Positions 41,801 through 52,640 of a DNA stretch of 64,000 bases are shown here, piece by piece (the first letter of the stretch is position 1; every line of letters starts with the position of its first letter). Below the pieces are notes generated by a model. It had not been told where the DNA came from. It made no database searches and was given only the letters and a program-made list of their open reading frames with translations. This DNA is from Trebouxia sp. TZW2008 (lineage: Eukaryota; Chlorophyta; Trebouxiophyceae; Trebouxiales; Trebouxiaceae), in NCBI GenBank assembly GCA_002118135.1, contig BDIU01000078.1, forward strand, positions 43,433 to 107,432, read 5' to 3'. A program made the position numbers and the translations under genes.

Positions 41801-44800
41801 TGGAGGGAAGTCTGGTGGCAGCCATCCTGGCCTACAAGTGCAGCCCAGGTTTCGCTGCGCTCACTCATGTATGACAGATGAAGCTGCAGGTCATTCAGTG
41901 CTTGTGTCTGGGTGCAGGTGTTCAATGTGGTGCCGACCTTCTTGGAGGTGAGCCTTGTGGCCGGCATCTTAGCCTACAAGTGCGGCCCTGCCTTTGCGGG
42001 ACTCACAGGCGCCACAATCGCCCTCTACACCCTAGTCACCTTTGCTATCACTTCGGTCAGCTCCTTATTCCCTCCCTGCTGCTCTTTCCTTACTTCCTGC
42101 TGTTTGGACTGAGTGGACGCAGACACTGCAATGAATGGTGCACTGCATGAGTCTGAGGAAGAATGCCTGGGGCCATCATTTCCCTGTACACCCTCATTAC
42201 CTCTGCCATCACCTCTGTGATTTGCTTAGTACCTGACTACTGCTCTTCATAGAGGCAAGCTGTTCCAGTGGCTCATCATGTCTGCAGCAGGAGCAGTGGG
42301 CAGCCCTGTGCAGCTAGCATTCTGAGCATGCTCAAAGCAACAAATTGTGACTGTCAGTGCAGAAAGACACGCTGCAAAGTGCTTGTTATGGCTTTGCGAC
42401 AGCTATTGCATTTAACTGATCTCACCTTTGGACTGATGCTGATGCAACCGTACCATCTTATGTATGGTAGCTATGGCTTAAAAGCTACAACAGCAATGTA
42501 CACATGTGGATTACCTTCACAAAAGATGCATGCCAATTTGGCAGCAATTCCACCAAATAAACCCATGCAGCTCAGCTGACATGCTCAGGGTTGACATTAC
42601 AGTGATTTCTGTGATCTGATGATTGGGGTGTTTGCTACTGCAGTGGCGGACAAAGTTCAGGCAGCAAATGAACAAGGCAGACAATGATGCCAGCACGCGC
42701 TCCATTGACAGCCTTATCAACTATGAAACCGTCAAGTACTTTGGCAATGAGCAGCATGAGCAGCGGCGCTATGATCAATGCTTAGCAGGTATGATGGCAT
42801 TTGCATCAAAGGCTGCATTTGAGCTCTGCTGGTCTACCTTGAGCAGCGTTGCTTTGCTTGACATGTCAGCTTGCCAGCCTTTGCTGCATCAATTCATATT
42901 TTGGCCATCTGCATGCATGCAGAGCTATCTGTCACGTTTGATGCTAGTCTGTCCCATTCTTGGTCTGAGTCCAAGAAACCCAACACTCCTTAGCAAACAG
43001 ATCAGACATGTTCAGTTTACCATGTGAATATAGTTCATGTCATGACAGCACTGTACTGCCTCAGAACTCAGCATACTGAAACATGAACAGCATCAGCACA
43101 CCATTTGTGGACATCCTTATACTTTACAGCTAATGTTGACACCAGCTTGCAGATTGGGAGGCAGCTGCTTTGAAGACACAATACAGCCTTTCAGCCCTAA
43201 ATCTGGGGCAGAATGTCATCTTCAGTGGGGCTCTTACGCAGTCACAGCACACATTGTGTACGCATTATCAGCAATACCATACCATGCTTGCACACAAATG
43301 CTATTGACACTTGACGTGGGCATCAGCTTGCAGAGTGGGAGGCAGCTGCTTTGAAGACACAGTACAGCCTTTCAGCCCTGAATCTGGGGCAGAACGTCAT
43401 CTTCAGTGGGGCATTAGCAGCATCCATGGTGTTGACTGCTGACGGGATTGCCAAGGGGCACTTGACTGTGGGAGACCTGGTCATGGTCAATGGCCTGCTC
43501 TTTCAAGTACGTCATGCTGCAATGCATAGTACAGTGTGTGGTGTAAAATTTTGGAAATAGTGCTGGATGTAGCTCAAACGGCTTGCATTGGTGTGTGCAA
43601 ATCATTGACATGTCACCACATCACAGTCAAGCCCATTTGCCTGTGTACAGAGAAAATACCACTCGTTATTGTTCCTATACACACACCGGCCTTAATTGTT
43701 GAGCATGCAAAGCTCATGCACACAATGTTGCATCTGCAGTTGCACCAAGAATCAGTGATGTTACTTGTGTTGAGTCAAACGATGCTTGCATTACTCTAAG
43801 ACAACTTTGTTTGCAGTTTTAATGCCGCTGAATTTCCTGGGGACAGAATATCGGAAGACAAAGCAGAGCATCATTGACATGGCCCAGATGTTCAAGCTCA
43901 TACAAGTCTGATCAATAATGTTGGTGTTTGCTTGCAGTTGTCCATGCCTCTCAACTTCCTGGGGACAGTATACCGGGAGACGAAGCAGTCCATCATTGAC
44001 ATGGGCCAGATGTTCAACCTCATGCAAGTCCAGTCAACAGTTGTAGTGAGTTTTTGCCCTCCCTGTTCCTGATCCAACAAACGTGTGTTGACTCTCCGGC
44101 CCTTCTTCCCTTGAATCGCCATATGTGTTGAGTCTCTACTTCTGCTGTTTTCCAGCTTTTGTGACCTGGATCACACGGGCTGGCTTGCTGTTTAGCAGTG
44201 AAACTCTCTGGTCTAGTACACAGCGCGCAAGAGCTGTTTCAGGTCTTGTCTCTTCTGACAGGCTTCATCAAGTTCAGTGCACAGCATACACAAGCTTGTG
44301 TCGCTTGCTTATTCTAGCACATTCTTTGCTTGCATGTTCTGACATTGTCAAAAAGGCATGCTATTGACGCTGACTCTACATTGTTCTGGTACGCGCCTTG
44401 AGCATCACTGACTTGAGAGTTGTAAAGCCCACCAAATAAGCTTTGATGGGACAGTCATTTCTGTTGAAGGCTTGCATAGACAGTAAAAGCTGTTGTCTAG
44501 CCCAAAGTGTTTTGTGCTTCGCCACATTTTGAAATTTGAAGACGAACTGCAGCCTGAGTTGCGTGCCTGTGCAAAAACGAGCTGATGCCGTTGAGGTGTC
44601 ACCCAATGACCCTCCAGGCATTCATGACATCCTGTGGAACCATGCATATACACAGTGGGTATTGGTGCCTGTGTGCTTGTCTTGTCTTAGGTGTGTGCTT
44701 GTGCAGGACCGAGCTGATGCCGTTGAGATGTCACCCAATGACCCACCTGGCGGTCATGATATCACCTTTGACAATGTCACCTTCAGCTACCGACCTGACC

Positions 44801-47800
44801 AACCCATATTGCAGGCAAGAATGCTCTTTCTCCTGAATTGTGTGCACTCATTCCGACATCACTTCTGACGTGGTCACCTTCAGCTATCCTTTTGACCGAC
44901 TCATCTCGCAGGCAAGGCAGGTGGACTGTGTGAACTGTGTGCAGTTAGCATAGCATATGAGAGTTGTGACATGATAGCGCCACATTGTTCTGCTGCATGA
45001 TTGTCAAAAGTGTGAGTAGGGCAGCATGTGACTTGCAACGAAGAGCGTGTGAGTGCATGCTTGCAAGTGTCCGCTTAATTGTCAGCTTCTTTGTTCGCTG
45101 GAAGCACTGTTTGTGGTGCTATAGTACTGCAGTTAATGCAGACTGGGCTGCCAGCAAGGATGCTACCCAGCTAGACAAAGCTCACCTGAGGCTTTTCTAG
45201 CTTATGCAGCATCCTTGCTGGCTTGACTTAGCTCACCCCTCAATGACACCCTCCAGGTCAGCTGGCACATGCAGCAATGTTATGATGCGCATAAAAGAAG
45301 CCTGATGAAACCCTGGCTTGATAGCATTAGCGCGGATGTGCTCAAGGCATGCCCCCAGTACTGTACCTGACTTCGAATTTGCGGGGTTCAGGCGTGATGC
45401 TCTTGGCATGATGCATGGCAGACGACAAGGCAAGGTTGTGACGTGGTGCGACCAAAGCCTGAAGAACATGGAAACTTGTGGTGTGCTGGATGTGTCGTGC
45501 CAAGTGCAGCATGATTAGGTGTACTGTATATTATATGTGTTGGGCTGGAATCAGACATCCTGCTCTTGGCACGATCATTGAGCAATCCCTTGCAGCAATG
45601 ACGCAAGGGTGTGGTGTGGTGCAGGACGTGTCATTTCAGATGCTAGCAGGCAGCATGACTGTATACGCTACAGCCCTATTGTGCACTGCGTATGGCATGA
45701 GTATGACTAGCACCGAGCATCCTGCTCTTGGCCTGATGGCTAGTGGGACAATGACTCAAGGGCACAAGTCGTTGTGATGCAATGAACCTTAAAATCAAGA
45801 AACACTGCCAAAAGAGCTTGGTATGGTGCAGGATGTGTCCTTCCAGCCTTATTGCAGCTTTATTGGGTGGATTGGAGGTCTAATGCGTAGCATTTGACGT
45901 TTGTGTTGGGCTGGAGTTAGGCCTGTCACTGGCACGATCTTTGATGCAGCAAGCAGTGAATGGTGTGTTGTGGTGCAAAGTGTGTCATTTCTGTTGCCTG
46001 CAGGTAACATGATTGGGTGTTGGACGCCAAGTGCACACTGTATACTGTTGTGTTAGGCTGGAGCCAGACATTTTGCTCTTAGCACAATCATTGATGCAGC
46101 AATCAGCGAATGGTGTATTGTGGTGCAGGACGTGTCATTCCAGGTGCCTGCAGGCAGCAGTTGTGCGCTTGTGGGCACCAGTGGCAGCGGCAAGTCCACC
46201 ATCCTGCGCCTCCTCTTCAGGTCTGCCCACCCACTCTTGCATTCATTCAGTTTGCATCTTGCATTGAGGTGCAGGCATGCTAGGCAGATTCAACAAATCA
46301 GACAGCAGCAAGTTCATTGCTCAGCGCCTCCTCTTCAGGTCTGCAAATCCTGTCTCTCCACGACTGCTGATGCAACTTTCTGTTCGTACACTTACTTACA
46401 GGCATGCTAGGCAAGAAACATGAGGTAAGCTTGTACAGACATGAGCAGCTGCCTATAAGCAGATTTGACTGTTGACTCTGGCTGAAGTTGAGTTTTGTCC
46501 AGTGGCAGCAGCAAAGTCACGATCGCTTCAGGATTGCCACCCACACTCTTGGACTCTTGTTCCATTGGTCAGTGCTTCTGCGTCCAGGTACAGGCATGCT
46601 GTGTAGGGCCAAGAGTTCAGTCACTTATGCAAAGGCTTAAGGATTCACGCAAAGAATGCCACTTGTCAACAATTTCAATTGTCAAGTATAGCTGCAAACG
46701 TATCAAACTCTCTGGACTCAAATTGTCTGAGGAAGGGCATTTCGAACCCAAATTGCCTCAACCCTCTTTGCAGGCAATGATGCAAACAGACTGGGTGCGA
46801 CTGCTTGGCCAAGGCTTGCTGTCTGCTTCTGTCAGTATACATTGTATGCTTAGTCAGCCAGCTGGCAACATCTGGATTGCCAACTTCTGTCTGCCTGTCT
46901 GCCTGCCTGCTAGTGCTGTAAGTTGTGCCACAGGATGCAGCGCAATGGCTTATCTATGTTGGGCATTGTGACTTGCAAGTCAGCATCCATGCTATCTCTT
47001 GCGGCTGGTCCCTTGCAAAATATTGCCAAGTGGCGTTCCTCTTGTTGAAGGGTCCTTTGCCCAGTGCAGCTTACTGTACTGTACTTTGAAAGAAATTGGC
47101 AAATGTGCAGGTTCTATGATCCCAGTGCAGGCCAAATACATGTAGGCCAGCATGAGATACGGGAAGTTACAATGGCTAGCTTGAGGAGCAAGTTTGGCGC
47201 AGTCCCTCAGGTGAGCTTGCTAGCTCAAGCTTTGGACCTGCTTCCTCCTAGCATTCTTGTTTGCTGTCTGCACTGCTCCAGTGAGTGCTCCCGTGCATAC
47301 CAACATCCTACATGTTTGACGCATAATTCAGATGCCTTTCGTTTCGGCTCTTGACAATCGATCCAATGCCAGCAAATAGTAGTATATACAACTATTGATA
47401 CAGCACACGATGTGCCTGTCAACACAATCGTTGACCAAGCAATGCGCTTGACCAACAATGCACTGCTTGGCCTTTTGTGATAGAAAAGTTCATGTAGGAC
47501 AACACAGATCACACCTCCTTGAACCAAAGGGTCAGCAGGCTGGCATTTCTTCTGACTGTCAGGAGACCAGGCCAGGTCACTTCGACCTGGCTTCATTCTT
47601 CACTTCAGCAGTTGCTAGACCATGCTGTTGCCCTTACGCCATCAGCCTTTTCTGAAAGGTGATTTGTGTGTTTGCAGGATCTGCCCCTGTTCAATGACAC
47701 CATCCACTACAACATCCTGTACGGCCGATTAGGCGCTTCACAGGAGGAAATCTATGGGGCAGCCAAACAGGCCGCAGTGCATGATCAGATCCTGGCCATG

Positions 47801-49359
47801 CCTGACGGGTGTGAACAAAACTCGCTTTCCTGCTTTGCTTCTGTTGCGCGGCAGTCATACTGTCCCCCGGTGCTGTGAATGAAAGGTCTGCTTTCATAGT
47901 TTACCACAACAAGGTGTGACTGCTGATGAGGTGTCATTGCAGCTGCATGGCCAGGACAAGCCCTGGCCATGCCTGATGGGCGTGGACACAGCATACCTGC
48001 ATATGTTTTCACCTGTTGCATAGCTGTCTTAGCTTACCACAAGGCTGTGTGGCTGCTGATGCGATGTAATAGACCAGAGGTTTGTCCATGTAACAGACAG
48101 AAGTCAGATGTAATGGTCTTTGCGCTGTGTAACTCTGTGGGTTGCATGCCACTGCCTTGTTTGCTGCGGCCCATTGCACGGGAAAACAGCCTGAAGATGC
48201 AAGTCAGCTCAGACTGACTCAAGATGCCGCTTCAGCATGCATGCAGTCTTGGGCCAAAGAAATTTGTGCTGCAGGTATGACACAGTGGTGGGTGAGCGAG
48301 GGCTGAAGCTGAGTGGGGGCGAGAAGCAGCGAGTTGCCCTTGCCAGAGCTTTCTTGAAGGTGCACTGCCCTGTCTACCAACACTTCAACAGCCATCACAC
48401 GTTTGCACAATCAACATGGGCAACATCGGGGCAACCCACGCTCAAAGCAGCCTTTTACTGTCCACACATCCAACTTGTACTTTGCTCAGCATTTGACAAG
48501 GCGCCGTTTGAGACACCTGGCCCTGCTCACAGGGCTGATGCTGGCAGAGCTAGCATTTGCAGTGCATTCTCATTGTCATTTGGGCAGACTTTGCTTGCTG
48601 ATGCCAGCAGTTTTACACTCCTGCCAGTCTGTCTGGAGCAGCCTGTGACAATGACTGTGATGCTCTTGTCGAAACTTGATGTGACCTGCAATGTTATTGG
48701 TTGCCTGCAGAACCCAGTGGTGTTGCTGTGTGATGAGGCAACCAGCGCATTGGACTCTCGTACTGAGAAGCAGATCCTGCAAGCGCTGCAAGCTCTAGCA
48801 CATGGCCGCACCTCCCTCTTTGTGGCACACCGACTGAGCACTGCAGCGCAGTGTGATCAGATCATTGTGCTGGAAGGGGTATGCCACGCCTTGCATTTGC
48901 CCTGCATGCCGTTCACCTGAGACTTGCTGCTGTCATGCTAGACTGTGCATGCGGCTTGCATCACTGGGCAGCTCAGACCTTGGTTGCATAAACTTGAATG
49001 CGCCTTTATGCATGATGGACATACAGCTCAGCAGAAGTTGTATAGCGTGCAATGTAGTAGCGTGCAATGTAATGGTGCCATGACTGCTGTCTTGCTCTGC
49101 CATGGCACCGCTTTCACTAGGGGCTATTGTGGAAGCATGGCCCTTTCTGCACAAATGCTGCAGGCTGAAGTGCAACATGATGTGAAGTTAGTCAGTTGTA
49201 ATGCCTTGAGTGCAGGGTCGCGTTGTGGAGAGTGGCACCCACAGCTCTCTGCTGGCCAAGCAGGGCAAGTATGCCTCCATGTGGTCACGGCAAGCTAATG
49301 TAGATGATGCATCAGCACTTGAGATCTTTGATGATGACAAGCGCAGTAAGCAGGACTGA
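38887..49359 (+). CDS. ATM1: mitochondrial ABC half-transporter, Atm1/ABCB7 type
   Basis: Inner-membrane exporter of glutathione-linked sulfur species needed for cytosolic iron-sulfur cluster assembly. Fourteen exons join in one frame, 672 residues from 39305: 39305-39604, 40229-40402, 41276-41428, 41918-42055, 42644-42788, 43334-43506, 43938-44045, 44707-44814, 46129-46220, 47111-47210, 47678-47808, 48275-48359, 48711-48878, 49216-49359. Membrane-domain signatures include [40 protein letters not shown] and [12 protein letters not shown]. The nucleotide domain has Walker [11 protein letters not shown]-loop GAVPQ, signature LSGGEKQR, Walker [14 protein letters not shown] and H-loop VAHRLS. The presequence is unresolved: an ATG at 38887 opens a plausible first exon ending near 38973, but the link to 39305 is not proved. 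The intron after 44814 has a GC donor. Confidence 0.93.
40000..41165 (+). repeat. multi-copy array of Atm1 exon 40229-40402
   Basis: A truncated 5' copy lies at 40000-40092 (acceptor kept, 93 bp in the same frame, then diverges without a donor). After the intact exon, 3' parts recur at about 40490-40568, 40680-40768, 40862-40948, 40972-41042 and 41088-41163. Each has CTGCTG..GGGC, GCAGC(T/G)AGGGC and CAGTCTTTGCCAAG followed by GTAGGAG, GTACGAC, GTAAAAG or, in the last, ATCAG. Decay increases rightward, and the last copy has lost its donor. Confidence 0.9.
41770..42235 (+). repeat. three copies of Atm1 exon 41918-42055
   Basis: A near-complete but frame-broken copy lies at 41773-41870 (TTATTGGAGGGAAG against TTCTTGGAGGTGAG). 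The intact exon follows. A 3' remnant lies at about 42155-42225 (ATTTCCCTGTACACCCTCATTACC). The intact copy is the middle one. Confidence 0.85.
43140..43506 (+). repeat. two copies of Atm1 exon 43334-43506
   Basis: The segment from CACCAGCTTGCAG/AT through TTCAGTGGGGCTCTTA at 43140-43240 duplicates the acceptor and the first half of the exon with few differences (about 95 bp at over 90% identity). It then departs before the second half, so it has no donor. Confidence 0.88.
43812..44045 (+). repeat. two copies of Atm1 exon 43938-44045
   Basis: An upstream copy at about 43812-43910 (TGCAGTTTTAATGCCGCTG, TTTCCTGGGGACAGAATATCGG) resembles the exon but has an early stop in frame (TTTTAA). It ends TACAAGTCTG where the intact copy reads TGCAAGTCCAG. 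Confidence 0.85.
44570..44915 (+). repeat. three copies of Atm1 exon 44707-44814
   Basis: An upstream 5' copy (44572-44640) ends after GGCATTCATGACATC. The intact exon follows. A downstream 3' copy (about 44866-44912) reads GACGTGGTCACCTTCAGCTAT to CTCGCAG/GCAAGG. The intact and downstream copies both carry the CAG/GCAAG junction, so the GC donor was duplicated along with the exon. Confidence 0.85.
45480..46530 (+). repeat. five to seven copies of the Walker A exon of Atm1
   Basis: Starts GTGCAG/GACGTGTCATTCCAG-like recur near 45483, 45620, 45826, 45980 and 46123. Only the last (exon 46129-46220) contains the Walker A sequence. Downstream remnants of the exon end lie at 46318-46340 (GCGCCTCCTCTTCAGGTCTGC) and 46495-46532 (AGTGGCAGCAGCAAAGTCACGATC, where the Lys codon is displaced). 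Shared leaders such as CCTGCTCTTGGC, GCACGATC and TTGATGCAGC show that intron sequence was duplicated too. Confidence 0.85.
47960..47996 (+). repeat. short copy of the end of Atm1 exon 47678-47808
   Basis: CCCTGGCCATGCCTGATGGGCGTGGACA repeats CCTGGCCATGCCTGACGGGTGTGAACA of the exon end and donor, about 160 bp downstream. Confidence 0.7.
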
Positions 49360-49708
49360 GCAGAGCTTTCATCAAGGGGTTCAAGCGATTTGCTGCTCAA
49401 AATTGTGCTCAGCCAGCAACTACGTACCCCTTTCATGCTCCTGCCCGGCTGCAATGAATGAAATTGGCAACCCAAAACGCATGAGCCCTAGCCTAGCAGA
49501 TATCTCAAAACAAATAAGAGCCAGCCAAGCAGAAATGTTTCTGCCTGTGAGTCTTGATGAAACCTGTGGCACTAGCCTTATGTTCCTGTACTTGAATCAT
49601 AAGTTACTGTCTCAAAAACCGCCATACACTTGATGTACATCAATTCCAATGCTGGTCAGTACATGCTCGGCAACACTGCTGACTTATTATTTTTAAAACA
49701 TCCTCATG
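49360..49708. other. convergent intergenic region, Atm1 and SDS22-like 3' ends
   Basis: About 350 bp with no coding signal, presumably two 3' UTRs. Confidence 0.5.
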
Positions 49709-51628
49709 TCAAGGACCACCTCGAACATAGTCTGCATCAAGTTGTTGCAAGTTGGGTAGCCACTGCAACATATGCTGCTTGTACAAAGGATTGTTTCTGG
49801 TGGCTGGATTACACGTCAGGTACACACAGGTCAATGTGCGTCTGCTGCCATCCAATTCTGCATTGATGTCGTTCAGTTCAAGTAGCTGATTGTTGTTCAA
49901 CCACAAGTCTTGCAGCTGAGACAGCGCGGACAAGCCAGAAACGCTGCTGAGCTGATTGTTGGAAGCATCCAGTATTTGCAGACCAGAAAGTGATGACAGA
50001 CCCTGCAGCAACATGCAGTGCTGAAGCAAGACTGCCAGTGCAAGCACTTTTGAAGCCTTGCTATATCAAATGGTGTTGACTTACTTTCACAGTCGATGCT
50101 GGCTCAGATCAAACAGCATGACAAGCACACGCAGGCGGAAGCAACAATTGTGCAGAGCCATGGCCTGACAAGATTCAGCACTGACCTCAAGCTGACAGAT
50201 TCCATTGTGGGAGAGGTAGAGCTCCTGTAGTGCAGTGCAGGCTGCAAGACCTGCCATACTGGTCAGCCTGTTGCTCTGTAAGCTGAGCCGCTGCAAACTA
50301 CTTAGACTGCATGTACAGACACATGTCAGATGTGCGCGTATACATGTGTAATGTGTCAACATGTTGTCATGCGGTGTAATGTATGTGCGATGTGTTATAA
50401 ACAGTCACACCTTCGCAATGTTGGTGTGTACAATTCTGTTTGACATACATGTGGAGCGACTGAAAGCAGCTAGTCAATCAGTAGCATGCGGGTACTGACA
50501 GCATGAGAAGCATCGTAAGCGATCGAGGCTATGTGAACGGACCTGACGGCACTGCTGATGCATGACTGCTGACAGCATACCTGCTCAATCCATCTATGGA
50601 TGTGATTCTGTTTCGGCCAAGCCAAAGCTCTCGCAGACTGTGGAGTTGATCTAGGCCTGTCAGCTGAGATATTCTATTGTCACCTAGCTCTACCAGCTCA
50701 AGAGAACCCAAGTTGTCTAAACTCTGCAGGTCACACATGTTCTAGCATGCTTATCACCAGATCCGTCAGTGCACATAGTCGTGATGCATCTGTCTTGACT
50801 ATTGCAAGCGCCTGATGTACTTGGTAGGACAAAGTTGATGCTGTAGCAGGGGAAGGGGGAGGGGAAGCGCACCTCAATTGTTGACAGCTTGTTGCTGGTG
50901 AGGTACAGTTCCTGGAGCTGAGAAGTTTCAAGTGTGGATAGGGCTGTCATGGAGCGAAGTTGATTAATGGAAAGATCAAATTTCTTCAGGGACAAGAATG
51001 CAGCCAGATTGGGCAGCTGCATCACAGTGTTGCATGGTTTGAAATACATGCACATAGTCATGTGCACAGGGCTATAGAATCCCATGTTCTGACCTGTGAT
51101 ACGTTGTTGTCATAGAGGACCAGCTCCTTCAGGCCTGCATCAAATATGCTTCAGAACAGCTCTTGCATCATTATCCGAAGGAGCCGTTGCATTGCATGGC
51201 ACCTGAGGCATTGGCCAGCTGTGCAACTTCTGTCATGTCAGTCAGGAGGTTCTGTCTGAGGAGTAGCTGTTGAAGACCTGCAAATGGGAATGGGCAGATT
51301 GCAAGGCAAGGCTTGCAGCAAGCAGACTGCAGTCTAGTACCTGCGAGGGCGATGTGCGGTATTCAGCACCTACCGGGAAGTCTCAAGAGTCTGGGATCAA
51401 GGTGCTTAAGCCTGTTGGCTGTCAGATCAAGCAGCTGCAAACAGCGTGTGAAGGGATTGGTCGAACGAAACTAATCTGCCCGTATTGCTGTTCCGTGAGC
51501 TATATTGCAAGGCTGACCTGCAAGGTCTCGGGCAGAGGAACTCCTTCCAAGGACTGCAGATGAGCATTTGTCAAGTCTAGTTCAGTCGCGTCAGCCGAGA
51601 CCAATGTTGCGTCTGTTTCTTGTGACAT
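49709..51628 (-). CDS. SDS22-like leucine-rich-repeat protein (PP1 regulatory subunit 7 type)
   Basis: A pure LRR protein of 329 residues, the size and repeat type (about 22-residue L..L.L..N.I..L..L units) of SDS22/PPP1R7, which binds type-1 protein phosphatase. Eight exons in frame: 51628-51518, 51434-51374, 51277-51203, 51134-51094, 51016-50873, 50723-50581, 50306-50186, 50002-49709. Successive repeats read LLDLTANRLKHL, LKELVLYDNNVS, LKKFDLSINQLRSM, LQELYLTSNKLSTI, LELVELGDNRISQL, LRELWLGRNRITSI, LQRLSLQSNRLTSM, LQELYLSHNGICQL, LQILDASNNQLSSV and LQDLWLNNNQLLEL. It ends with an LRR cap (YLTCNPATRNNPLYKQHML.., LQQLDADYVRGGP) that is diagnostic of the SDS22 group. The phosphatase link is by homology. 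Confidence 0.92.
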
Positions 51629-52640
51629 GTTTGTCGAGCTAAGACTGACTGACAGGCTTGCGCAACTAAAGCTGTGCTTCTTGCGCTATTGCGCAACGGA
51701 GCCAGAGCTTAAGTGAGCGTTACTAGGCTTTGCCTAGGCAAGGCCCTCCCAGATGGCTTGCTGCAACAGGTCATAAAACCACCAAACTACTGCATGATGT
51801 GTTGAGGCTGAAGCCAGTAAGCAAAATAGCAATACAGGCTGGCAAGAATGCAAACTATTGCTTTCGCTGCATTGTGAGCTAATATGCTTGGTAGGCAGCG
51901 CCAAAGAGTAGCAGCAACAGGTGCAAAAGACAGCCTGTCCTCCTTAACCTGCCTCAATGAGGGTGTCATTTGACATTGCTGGACAGGATCTGAATAACTA
52001 TTTCACTGTGCATGCACAACAAATGGGTCAATGCAAGGGCTGTATCTGTTCCAATTCTGTTCATGCACATTGTGATCTGCATTTTGCAAGTTTGCAGATA
52101 CCGCAGAGTTTACTGTCTACAGTATGTGTTCAAAGTCACAGTTCTGCAGCAACAAAGCATGTCTCGTTTCTTGTATAGTGACGACAGCACAATCAGTGAG
52201 ACAAACTTGGGTAAGACACCACAAGTTGGCACACAAAGCAGCGTTTCCCAGCAGTGTCTCAGATCAAAGTTGGACCGAGAGTTTAAAGGCTGAAAAGTCT
52301 ATCAACAAGCCCAGCCATATTCTGTGATAGTCTGAACAGCATACACGCTCTGGCGTGACACAATGCACCGATGTCTTTTGTTGAGCACCTATCAAATGGA
52401 AAATTATCTCATGTCATGACGCCTCTCAGCTGCCATGTAAGGCAAAGACCTGCTGTTGCTATAGCTGAATATTCAAACCTGCTATTGTCTTCTTGTGACG
52501 TCGACACACATGCATCAGGCAAACCCTAGTTGGGGTGCAGCTATTGCTTAGGCGTGGCTGGCATGCTGTTTGCTTTGCCGAATATAAACCCTGACAGCTA
52601 GACATCTTTTGCATTTGCATTCTGTGTAATCAGCAGATTT
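51629..52640. other. intergenic region upstream of the SDS22-like gene
   Basis: About 1 kb between two minus-strand genes, holding the SDS22-like promoter and the 3' UTR of the SET gene. The segment 51743-51821 is a dispersed repeat (see separate entry). No other feature is seen. Confidence 0.5.
51743..51821. repeat. dispersed repeat, copy A
   Basis: GATGGCTTGCTGCAACAGG..CAAACTACTGCATGATGTG, TTGAGGCTGAAGCC matches 61934-62015 (AATGGCTTGTGGCAAAAGG..CAAACTGCTGCATGGTGTG, TTGAGGCTGCAGCC) at about 75-80%. Origin unknown; both lie outside recognised exons. Confidence 0.7.
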
